DNA of 13,676 nucleotides from Firmicutes bacterium UBA5388. Lineage in GTDB: Bacteria > Bacillota > UBA4882 > UBA10575. This document shows, in pieces, positions 1-6,120 of the stretch. Both the position numbers and the translations under genes were made by a program. The notes under the pieces were generated by a model, which had not been told where the DNA came from, did no database searches, and saw nothing but the letters and a program-made list of their open reading frames with translations. Positions within the stretch are counted from its first letter, which is position 1. The number at the start of each line of letters is the position of its first letter. Where the stretch lies: the NCBI GenBank assembly GCA_002409975.1, contig DHOO01000105.1:1-13676 (forward strand), written 5' to 3'.

Positions 1-24
1 GCGAGATGTATTTTCTAAGTAGTA
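1..24 (-). repeat. Copy of the dispersed repeat overlapping the transglycosylase 3' end
   Basis: The minus strand reads TACTACTTAGAAAATA, then CA, then TCTCG, running off the edge. It matches 13632-13654 at 21 of 23 positions and encodes the last visible residues (YYLENTS) of the transglycosylase frame. Confidence 0.5.
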
Positions 25-816
25 TTTCCCGGTCACAAGGAGTTGGAGCAACCATTGGAAGAGCATTTTTAATTTAACCTTAATGCTTTGTAGGCTTTTT
101 AAACACCAAGCTTTTATTGAGGAAGGAACATAGGAAGCAGGTGGTAACCCCTTCTGAGTCTCTTCGTCCAGTTCCCCATAGTAAAGATCCATCAGATGTT
201 TTGGCTGGTAGTCCCCAGAGATCACTTTTTTAATTCTTTTAGTCCGTTCGGCATTCGCATCCGGACAGTCTACAATATGGAAATTGTGAGGCGCAATAAT
301 CATTGCTACGATTGATAAATATTCGTCTTCTGTTAAATTGCCCACTCTTTTATTGTAGTAAGCTTTGGCGGCATGCTCGAACCCGAACACAGCTTTTCCC
401 TTGGCCTCTCCCAAATAAATGGTATTAAGAAAGAGAGTCAGTTGATCATCTTTGGTTACTAGTTTATCTACTACATATCTGGCAATCAAAGTTTGCTTTA
501 TTTTCGCCAATCCCGGCTTGAATTGATTAAAATAAAACACTTTGGTTAAACTCTGGGTAATAGTTGTTAGCCCGGCGCCGGGCGTCCTCAGATCAACTCC
601 TTTATGCTCGTAAAAATTAGGATCTTCTATTGCCAGTAAGGCATTTAATTGCCACTGGTTTAAATCGCTAACTTTCGTTGTTACATTCTTCAATGCTTTT
701 TCCATTATTCTAGGTGTAACAAGACAGGCTTTTATGATCTCGAAAGCAAAATACAATACGATAATAACAAGCAAGATTAAGCATAACCTGGAAAGGAATT
801 TTCGAAACTTCTTCAT
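1..816 (-). CDS. Peptidoglycan transglycosylase (GT51) domain protein, 3' end cut by the window edge
   Basis: The reading frame begins at an ATG (814-816) preceded by AAAGGAG and stays open for 272 codons to the window edge, so the C-terminus is not seen. Residues about 10-28 form one transmembrane anchor. The extracytoplasmic part shows glycosyltransferase-51 motifs: motif 1 'IEDPNFYEHKG' (residues 63-73, catalytic Glu64), motif 2 'TTITQ' (84-88) and motif 4 'QLTLFLNTIYLG' (125-136) followed by 'GFEHAAKAYYNK'. Known members polymerise lipid II into glycan strands. Two oddities: the stretch between motifs 1 and 2 is about 20 residues shorter than in typical members, and motif 3 reads AKIKQ (104-108) instead of RKxxE, so the second catalytic glutamate is a glutamine. 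No transpeptidase domain is visible. It lies 83 nt downstream of the HAD gene on the same strand. Family assignment is firm; activity is uncertain. Confidence 0.85.
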   Translation of the reverse strand, partial: MKKFRKFLSRLCLILLVIIVLYFAFEIIKACLVTPRIMEKALKNVTTKVSDLNQWQLNALLAIEDPNFYEHKGVDLRTPGAGLTTITQSLTKVFYFNQFKPGLAKIKQTLIARYVVDKLVTKDDQLTLFLNTIYLGEAKGKAVFGFEHAAKAYYNKRVGNLTEDEYLSIVAMIIAPHNFHIVDCPDANAERTKRIKKVISGDYQPKHLMDLYYGELDEETQKGLPPASYVPSSIKAWCLKSLQSIKVKLKMLFQWLLQLLVTGKYYLENTSR

Positions 817-851
817 TTCAAGACTCCTTTGTCAACGCATTTTTTAAACCA

Positions 852-867
852 CCCCAGCATACTGGGG
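852..867 (-). terminator. Weak hairpin after the HAD gene
   Basis: Perfect 6-bp stem CCCCAG/CTGGGG with a 4-nt loop, just downstream of the HAD stop codon on the minus strand. It is followed only by TGGTTTAAAAAA rather than a clean T-run, so termination would be leaky at best and read-through into the transglycosylase gene is possible. Confidence 0.3.
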
Positions 868-899
868 CACGTGAAAGGATGAAAATAAAGCGACCAGTT

Positions 900-1508
900 T
901 TACTTAACAAACATTGCTTGTAAAGTAGTTAAATCTTCTAAACCTCGGTAATGAAAAACATTTAGCCCTATTTCCTTAGCTGCTTGTATATTTATTTCAG
1001 AATCATCAATAAACAAGCATTCTACTGGGGAAAGATCTAAATTGTCAAGACATTGCCGATAAATTAAAGGATCCGGTTTACAAATTCGTAGATCGCAAGA
1101 AAAGATCACTGTATCAAAAAGCTTATTTTTCAGCCAGGAAAAGTTTTCTCTCATATACTTTAAAATGTCTTTTGGCATATTAGAGATGATTCCCAATTTA
1201 TAACCATTCTTTTTCAAACCCTCTGCCCAGTCAAGCATGGCCTGATTTGTAACTGTCCAACTTTTAAGATCATGATTGATTAACTTGACAATTAATTCCT
1301 GATCATAATCTACTTTACAGGCAGAAAGAACTTTACTCCAATACTCCTCTCCGGAAATACCCCTGTCATACTCCAACCTATATTGATAATAATAGCTTTT
1401 AAAAGTATCTTCACTAATTTTAATCAGATCTACCATCGCCTCAATTTCATGTTTAACCTGCTCAGTAGAGATAACACATCCATAGTCGAAGATTACAGCT
1501 TTAAACAA
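900..1508 (-). CDS. HAD-superfamily (subfamily IA) hydrolase, YihX-like
   Basis: A 202-residue protein, the usual length for a HAD-IA phosphatase. It starts at TTG (1506-1508), chosen because AAGGAGTG lies 7 nt upstream and the protein then begins directly with the core motif. Motif I is FDYGCV (Asp8 nucleophile), motif II IISN (Ser109), motif III CKPDP (Lys144) and motif IV FIDDSEINIQAA (Asp168/Asp169); an alpha-helical cap lies at about residues 15-90. The second aspartate of the usual DxD in motif I is a glycine (Asp8-Tyr-Gly10), as in the YihX-type group whose members are sugar-phosphate phosphatases. The substrate cannot be read from the sequence. It probably shares a transcript with the downstream transglycosylase gene; no other context points to its role. 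Confidence 0.88.
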   Translation of the reverse strand: MFKAVIFDYGCVISTEQVKHEIEAMVDLIKISEDTFKSYYYQYRLEYDRGISGEEYWSKVLSACKVDYDQELIVKLINHDLKSWTVTNQAMLDWAEGLKKNGYKLGIISNMPKDILKYMRENFSWLKNKLFDTVIFSCDLRICKPDPLIYRQCLDNLDLSPVECLFIDDSEINIQAAKEIGLNVFHYRGLEDLTTLQAMFVK

Positions 1509-1862
1509 CTACAACACTCCTTCGCAAGATTAAGGGATTGCCTACTTCAATTATTAAAGAGTTCACCAGAAGATTAATCCTTTGTGCTTGCCGATTTACC
1601 TTGCTCTGATTCTCATTACTTCAATTTTTTCTATACGATAAACCCTTCTTTAAATTTTCGTCTCTAAGTCTATGTTATCCTTCTTACTTTATTGCTTACA
1701 CCAAATTTTCTCTTCAAAAACATAATTTTACTATCTACCCCATCCCGATCCCGCTTCAATTAATATTTTCAGTTATGAGGCTTGAGGTCAATATTTGGAG
1801 GTTAACCATTAATAAAATTATTATATATTTATATTATATGAGCAAATTTGATCATATTTTTT

Positions 1863-1892
1863 TTCATTTATGAAGGATTTTGTTCATTTATG
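1863..1892 (+). promoter_or_regulatory. Candidate FruR operators: two direct repeats in helical phase
   Basis: TTCATTTATG occurs at 1863-1872 and again, identical, at 1883-1892. The spacing is exactly 20 bp, about two helical turns, and the second copy covers the likely -35 region of the fruR promoter. DeoR-family repressors commonly bind repeated sites in their own operon promoter. The link to FruR is inferred from position only. Confidence 0.45.
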
Positions 1893-1912
1893 TTGTATTG
1901 TAAAGTTATAAT
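1883..1912 (+). promoter_or_regulatory. Probable sigma-A promoter of the fru operon
   Basis: A perfect -10 box TATAAT lies at 1907-1912, 33 nt before the TTG start of fruR. The best -35 is a poor TTCATT (1883-1888) at 18-bp spacing, and it coincides with the second direct repeat. Confidence 0.5.
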
Positions 1913-1945
1913 TACAAACATTTTACTTTTAGAGGAGGTTTCTAT

Positions 1946-2710
1946 TTGTTCCCAGAAGAACGGCGACAGAAATTATTTGAGGCTTTAAAGCAACATTCCA
2001 GTATGTCTGTGAGCGGACTAGCAAAACTACTAACTGTAAGCGAGGCAACTATCCGACGAGATCTCAATGAACTACAGGAGTTAGGAATGATCGAACGGAC
2101 ACACGGGGGCGCCCTTCTAGCTACGTTAAGTAAGTTTGAACCAGCATATGTGGATAAAAAAGATAAGTTTTTGGAACAAAAACAGAAAATTGGTTCTGTG
2201 GCAGCCAGTCGTGTGAAAAATGGAGAGACAATTATCCTTGATTCCGGTACTACTACCCTACAAGTACTAAAGCATTTAAAAGACAAACAGGAAATTACCG
2301 TAATTACTAATGCGGTAAACTTCGCTCAAGAATTAGAAACGAACAATGGAATTGAGATGGTAATCATAGGCGGTCATGTCAAATTCAATACCCAAGCGTT
2401 AGTAGGACCTTTAACCCAACAAAATTTAGAAAATTTTCATGCCGACAAAGTCTTTATTGCAGCCAATGGATTCACTCTCGAAAAAGGGCTAACTACCCCC
2501 GATCTAACCGAAGCCTTTACCAAACGGGCGATGATTCAAGGCGCCTCACAAGTAATAGCTCTCCTCGATCATAGTAAATTCGGAAAAAATAGTTTGACCG
2601 CCATTGCGTCACCATCAGAGCTAGATATTTTAATTACCGATTCCGGGCTCGACCAGCACATGAAAAAAGAAATGGAAAACATCGGGATACAAGTCATAAT
2701 CGCCGAGTAA
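1946..2710 (+). CDS. fruR: DeoR-family transcriptional repressor of the fructose operon
   Basis: 254 residues, normal for the DeoR/GlpR family. Start TTG (1946-1948) follows AGAGGAGG at 1931-1938 with good spacing. An N-terminal winged helix-turn-helix spans about residues 3-57, with the family signature running from SVSGLAKLLTVSEATIRRDL (21-40) to the wing sequence RTHGGALL. The C-terminal effector domain has the sugar-phosphate-binding signatures LDSGTTT (98-104), ITNAVNFA, IIGGHV (140-145) and ANGFT. As first gene of a cluster with 1-phosphofructokinase and a fructose PTS it is almost certainly FruR, with fructose-1-phosphate the expected inducer from knowledge of characterised homologues. 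It probably represses its own promoter through the direct repeats just upstream. fruK follows after 117 nt with no terminator between. Confidence 0.93.
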   Translation: MFPEERRQKLFEALKQHSSMSVSGLAKLLTVSEATIRRDLNELQELGMIERTHGGALLATLSKFEPAYVDKKDKFLEQKQKIGSVAASRVKNGETIILDSGTTTLQVLKHLKDKQEITVITNAVNFAQELETNNGIEMVIIGGHVKFNTQALVGPLTQQNLENFHADKVFIAANGFTLEKGLTTPDLTEAFTKRAMIQGASQVIALLDHSKFGKNSLTAIASPSELDILITDSGLDQHMKKEMENIGIQVIIAE

Positions 2711-2827
2711 TGCTTCTAACTAGAGTGGAGAAAATTGCCGGATAGCTAAGTTAATGGACACTTCTGTGATCGAAACATCATTCTAAAAAAGCATTAGAAA
2801 CAAGCATAAATTAAAAGGAGGGCCAAA

Positions 2828-3778
2828 ATGAATAACCGGTTTGTCACTACCGTTACCCCCAACCCTGCAATCGATAAGACTTACTGGATTCCTGGCTTTA
2901 CTAATGGCAAAAACAACCGCGTAAACCGGTTAAGAATTGATCCGGGCGGTAAAGCAATTAATATTGCAAGAATTCTTGGAGGGTTTGGCGTCGAAGTACA
3001 AGCTTTAGGTTTTTTCGGCGGAATAAGTGGACGTGAATTAATTAAAATGCTTGAAGATGATAACTTAACAATTGATCCCATTTTTGTTTCTGGTGAAACC
3101 AGAACGAATATTAAAATTATTGACCCGCAATTTAACAATGAAACTGAAATAAATGAACCTGGCCCCTTCATAACGGAAGAAGAAAAAATAATAATGGGCC
3201 AAAAAATCGACCATTATGCACAACAAAGTAAATTTTTGGTATTTGCCGGTAGCCTTCCTGAAGGCTGTCCACCCGAGTATTACGGGGAATTAATTCTCCT
3301 TGCTAAAAAATATGGTTGTAAAACTGTTTTGGATACTTCAGAAGCTGCTTTAAGAGAAGGACTCCGTTTTTCCCCGTATATGATCAAACCCAATCAATAT
3401 GAACTTTCAGAGCTGTGGGGGCGAGAGATATCCACTGAAGAAACAGCTGCTGCTGCTGCAGAAGATTTTAGAAAAACTTACAAAATTGAAGTTGTTGTTG
3501 TCTCTTTAGGTGAAAGGGGCGCTGTCCTTGCCTGTGACGAAGGCACCTTCCATGCCAGACCACCGGTAGTAAAACCCCAAAATACAGTGGGAGCGGGCGA
3601 TAGTTTAGTTGCCGGAATTGTTTATGGATTAATATTAGGATATTCGCTAAGCAAATCGCTATGTTTTGGAGTTGCTTCCGGAACTTTAGCAGTTACTGAG
3701 TTAGGAACTTCTGTATTAAGACCTAATGCTAAGAAGGTGTCAACTTTTATGAAATCAATTGTGATCAAGCGTCTTTAA
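2828..3778 (+). CDS. fruK: 1-phosphofructokinase
   Basis: 316 residues of the PfkB/ribokinase superfamily, matching FruK in length. The ATG is preceded by AAAAGGAGGG. The N-terminal substrate-binding signature TPNPAIDKTYW (10-20) is typical of 1-phosphofructokinase and tagatose-6-phosphate kinase. GGKAINIARIL (40-50) is PfkB signature 1, and NTVGAGDSLVAG (252-263) is the C-terminal ATP/anion-hole signature with catalytic base Asp258. The enzyme phosphorylates fructose-1-phosphate to fructose-1,6-bisphosphate in the cytoplasm, which is the step after PTS uptake of fructose. The fruR and fructose-PTS neighbours favour FruK over LacC. EIIA starts 68 nt downstream. No unusual residues seen. Confidence 0.94.
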   Translation: MNNRFVTTVTPNPAIDKTYWIPGFTNGKNNRVNRLRIDPGGKAINIARILGGFGVEVQALGFFGGISGRELIKMLEDDNLTIDPIFVSGETRTNIKIIDPQFNNETEINEPGPFITEEEKIIMGQKIDHYAQQSKFLVFAGSLPEGCPPEYYGELILLAKKYGCKTVLDTSEAALREGLRFSPYMIKPNQYELSELWGREISTEETAAAAAEDFRKTYKIEVVVVSLGERGAVLACDEGTFHARPPVVKPQNTVGAGDSLVAGIVYGLILGYSLSKSLCFGVASGTLAVTELGTSVLRPNAKKVSTFMKSIVIKRL

Positions 3779-3846
3779 TAACCATTTGAGGAAATTCCTA
3801 ATTGGGTATTTAGGCGAATACTCAATTTAACTTGATGGAGGAGAAA

Positions 3847-4299
3847 ATGAAGATTACTGAAATTTTGCATCCTAACTTAATTAAAATGACTTTGAATGCT
3901 TCTTCGAAAGAAGAGGTCATTAAGGAATTAGCTGATTTGCTTGAAGAAAATGGGTTTCTACTGAATAAAGACGAATATATTAATGAAGTCTTCCACAGAG
4001 AAGCTTTAGGCAGTACCGGAGTGGGGATGGGGGTAGCCATCCCTCACGGAAAATCCACAGCGGTAAAAGAAGCTTCTGTTGCCTTTGGGAAGTCAATACC
4101 AGGCGTAAATTTCGGATCAGCTGATCATTCCCTTGCCCATCTTATATTTTTAATTGCTGTTCCTGAAAATAGCGATCAGCAACATTTAAAAATCCTTGCT
4201 ACCCTTTCTCGGATGCTCATTCATCAGGAATTTAGAGAACGTCTTTTCCGGGCCAAAACAGTTGAAGAAGTACTACGAGCAATCGAGTCGCGAAAATAA
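3847..4299 (+). CDS. PTS fructose-type EIIA subunit (separate polypeptide)
   Basis: I chose ATG 3847, which follows GGAGG at 3837-3841. A TTG 15 nt upstream is in frame but has no ribosome site and would place the GGAGG inside the gene. The protein has 150 residues, a typical single EIIA-Fru/Mtl domain. The phosphorylation site is His67 in GVGMGVAIPHGKS (58-70), the family hallmark. It accepts phosphate from HPr and passes it to EIIB. It is encoded separately here rather than fused, lying between fruK and EIIB (28 nt before the EIIB start). No HPr or EI gene is present, so the general PTS proteins must lie elsewhere. Confidence 0.93.
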   Translation: MKITEILHPNLIKMTLNASSKEEVIKELADLLEENGFLLNKDEYINEVFHREALGSTGVGMGVAIPHGKSTAVKEASVAFGKSIPGVNFGSADHSLAHLIFLIAVPENSDQQHLKILATLSRMLIHQEFRERLFRAKTVEEVLRAIESRK

Positions 4300-4327
4300 G
4301 TATTGTCAGCGAAAGGAGGTGACCCGG

Positions 4328-4735
4328 ATGAAATTGGTTGGTATAACAGCCTGCCCAACAGGGATCGCCCATACATATATGGCAGCAGAAGCTTTAGAAG
4401 AAGCCGCCGCTGAACTTGGTTATAACATCAAAGTAGAAACTCAAGGTTCCATGGGGATTGAAAATGAACTGACTGAGGCAGAGATCGCATCAGCCGATGC
4501 AATTATCTTAGCAGTAGATATGTCTATTTCTGGCGAAGACCGATTTTGGGGAAAACCTGTTCTTAAATGTGGGGTTTCAGAAGCAATCAAAAATCCCACA
4601 GCCCTCATCCTACAGGCAGTAAAACTTGTCGAAAAGGAAGGTGATGATTTAGAAGAAAACTTTTCTGGGGACAACCCCCACGAAGAAAAAAAGGAGAAAA
4701 AAAGGAGGTTATTTGGATGGCTAAATCAAAAGTGA
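4328..4735 (+). CDS. PTS fructose-specific EIIB subunit
   Basis: Start ATG 4328 follows a near-perfect AAAGGAGGTGA ribosome site (4313-4323); a longer in-frame extension to 4196 lies inside the EIIA gene and is rejected. 135 residues. The domain (about 1-100) begins with VGITACPTGIAHTYMAAEAL, the EIIB-Fru P-loop with phosphocysteine Cys9. It takes phosphate from EIIA and transfers it to fructose bound in EIIC. The C-terminal 30 residues are charged and look like the flexible linker that joins EIIB to EIIC in fused transporters, ending RRLFGWLNQK. Its last 19 bases overlap the start of EIIC, consistent with translational coupling or a fission of an ancestral EIIBC gene. Confidence 0.92.
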   Translation: MKLVGITACPTGIAHTYMAAEALEEAAAELGYNIKVETQGSMGIENELTEAEIASADAIILAVDMSISGEDRFWGKPVLKCGVSEAIKNPTALILQAVKLVEKEGDDLEENFSGDNPHEEKKEKKRRLFGWLNQK

Positions 4736-5763
4736 ATTTAAGAACTAGCTTAATGACTGGTGTTTCTTACATGATTCCATTTGTTACAGCTGGTGGTATT
4801 TTAATCGCTTTATCGTTTGCCATTGGAGGTTACGAAGGATTTAAGGAAACCGGATCACTTGCTGAGTATCTCTTTAACATTGGCGGTACTGCTTTTGGTC
4901 TAATGGTACCGGTTCTGGCAGGATTTATCGCGTTTGCTATTGCCGACCGGCCAGGTATTGCTCCCGGAATGGTCGCCGGAATGCTTGCTTCTACCATCGG
5001 CGCTGGCTTTTTAGGTGGTATAATCGGTGGGCTACTCGCCGGTTATCTTGCGCTCTGGATAAAAAATTGGCCGGTTCCTAAGGCTTTAGCCAAACTGATG
5101 CCTGTACTAATTATACCCTTGCTCTGTTCTGGGATTGTCGGATTGTTAATGGTAATCGTAATTGGAACACCAATCAAATCCTTAATGGATGGTTTATCCG
5201 CATGGTTACGGGGGCTCAGTACAGGTAGTTATGTGATTCTTGGTATTGTTTTAGGTTTAATGATGGCTTTTGATATGGGGGGACCGGTCAACAAGGTAGC
5301 TTATACTTTCGGATTGGCTATGATCTCTGAAAACATTTTAGAACCCCATGCCGCCATCATGGCTGCAGGGATGACACCACCGCTTGGTCTAGCTTTAGCT
5401 ACGCTACTTGCCCCTCACAAATATTCCAAACGGGAAATCGAAGCAGGTAAAGCTGCCTGGATCATGGGAGCCTCCTTTATTACTGAAGGCGCAATCCCAT
5501 TTGCCGCTGCTGATCCGTTACGAGTTATCCCTTCTATTATGATTGGTTCGGCAACAGCAGGCGCCTTGTCCATGCTCTTCAAATGTACTTTACGTGCTCC
5601 CCATGGTGGTATTTTTGTTATTCCGATGATTGGTAATTTTGGCCTGTATTTGCTTGCTTTGGCTGCGGGTACTGTGGTTACTGCCCTACTAGTAAACTTC
5701 CTGAAACAAACCATTGCTGATAATAAAGACACTACTGAAAGTAGCAAAGGTGTTGCCTTTTAA
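4717..5763 (+). CDS. PTS fructose-specific EIIC membrane subunit
   Basis: 348 residues, start ATG 4717 with AGGAGG at 4702-4707 inside the EIIB gene. It is a polytopic membrane permease; the N-terminus carries TGVSYMIPFVTAGGIL, normal for EIIC-Fru. Other family signatures are FDMGGPVNKVAY, GMTPPLGLALAT, FITEGAIPFAAADPLRVIP (about residues 254-272) and APHGGIFVIP (about 294-303). It moves fructose across the cytoplasmic membrane and presents it to phospho-EIIB; the product for this subfamily is fructose-1-phosphate, matching the fruK neighbour. This is the last gene of the operon, followed after about 60 nt by a strong terminator. Confidence 0.94.
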   Translation: MAKSKVNLRTSLMTGVSYMIPFVTAGGILIALSFAIGGYEGFKETGSLAEYLFNIGGTAFGLMVPVLAGFIAFAIADRPGIAPGMVAGMLASTIGAGFLGGIIGGLLAGYLALWIKNWPVPKALAKLMPVLIIPLLCSGIVGLLMVIVIGTPIKSLMDGLSAWLRGLSTGSYVILGIVLGLMMAFDMGGPVNKVAYTFGLAMISENILEPHAAIMAAGMTPPLGLALATLLAPHKYSKREIEAGKAAWIMGASFITEGAIPFAAADPLRVIPSIMIGSATAGALSMLFKCTLRAPHGGIFVIPMIGNFGLYLLALAAGTVVTALLVNFLKQTIADNKDTTESSKGVAF

Positions 5764-6120
5764 TCATCATTGAACATATTATCCATAAACTATTTAAAGC
5801 CTTACATCCGTTCACGTTTAATAGCCGCCAATCTGGCGGCCTTTTTTGATAATATTTTTTTATTCATTTTACATGCCCTATTATCATGTTAATTACCGAA
5901 ATTAACAAACCGGTGGTAAATAAAAAAGAACTCCGATATTTAATCAACATAGACCTCAACCTTAATTAAACCTTCTTTCTTGTCTTCAACTTGCGGCTTT
6001 ATTTTCGCTTTTTATTCATAAGTAATAGACTTTTGTGCTGAAATCTTGGTGCCTCCGGCCAACCCTATGAATATTTTATAACAGGATTTATAAGTACTCA
6101 GTTAATGAGGAGGTGCCTAA
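5764..6120. other. Intergenic region, fru terminator and LysM gene leader
   Basis: 357 bases without a gene. The fru terminator lies at 5824-5847. Beyond it the DNA is AT-rich with no convincing consensus promoter for the LysM gene: TTGGTG at 6046-6051 has no good -10 at normal spacing, and TATAAC (6077-6082) and TATAAG (6089-6094) lack a -35. An alternative sigma factor is possible but cannot be shown. GAGGAGG lies just before the LysM start. Confidence 0.4.
5824..5847 (+). terminator. Rho-independent terminator of the fru operon
   Basis: Perfect 7-bp GC-rich stem GCCGCCA/TGGCGGC with 3-nt loop ATC, followed by CTTTTTT, 60 nt after the EIIC stop codon. Confidence 0.92.

Larger units (their letters stand above)
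1509..1945. other. Gene-free AT-rich intergenic region between divergent HAD and fru units
   Basis: 437 bases with no credible gene. The right third holds the fruR promoter and candidate operator repeats (separate entries). A run of almost pure A/T at about 1810-1840 may act as an UP-like or bent element. The left part must carry the HAD promoter on the minus strand, but I could not assign one. No terminator or RNA gene was recognised. Confidence 0.5.

Noticed and set aside
826..836. TTGACA on the minus strand upstream of the transglycosylase gene as a promoter -35
   Set aside because: It lies immediately before the ribosome site, leaving no room for a -10 box and transcription start before the ATG.
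1942..2286. Long minus-strand frame opposite fruR, and similar frames opposite fruK, EIIB, EIIC and the csgG-like gene
   Set aside because: These are shadow frames of well-supported genes, with no ribosome sites or family motifs.
3832..3846. Earlier TTG start for the EIIA gene
   Set aside because: The GGAGG that would drive translation lies inside this extension, while ATG 3847 is correctly placed behind it and gives the usual EIIA length.
4196..4327. N-terminal extension of EIIB
   Set aside because: It lies within the EIIA gene in another frame. ATG 4328 has an excellent ribosome site and starts right at the conserved EIIB sequence.
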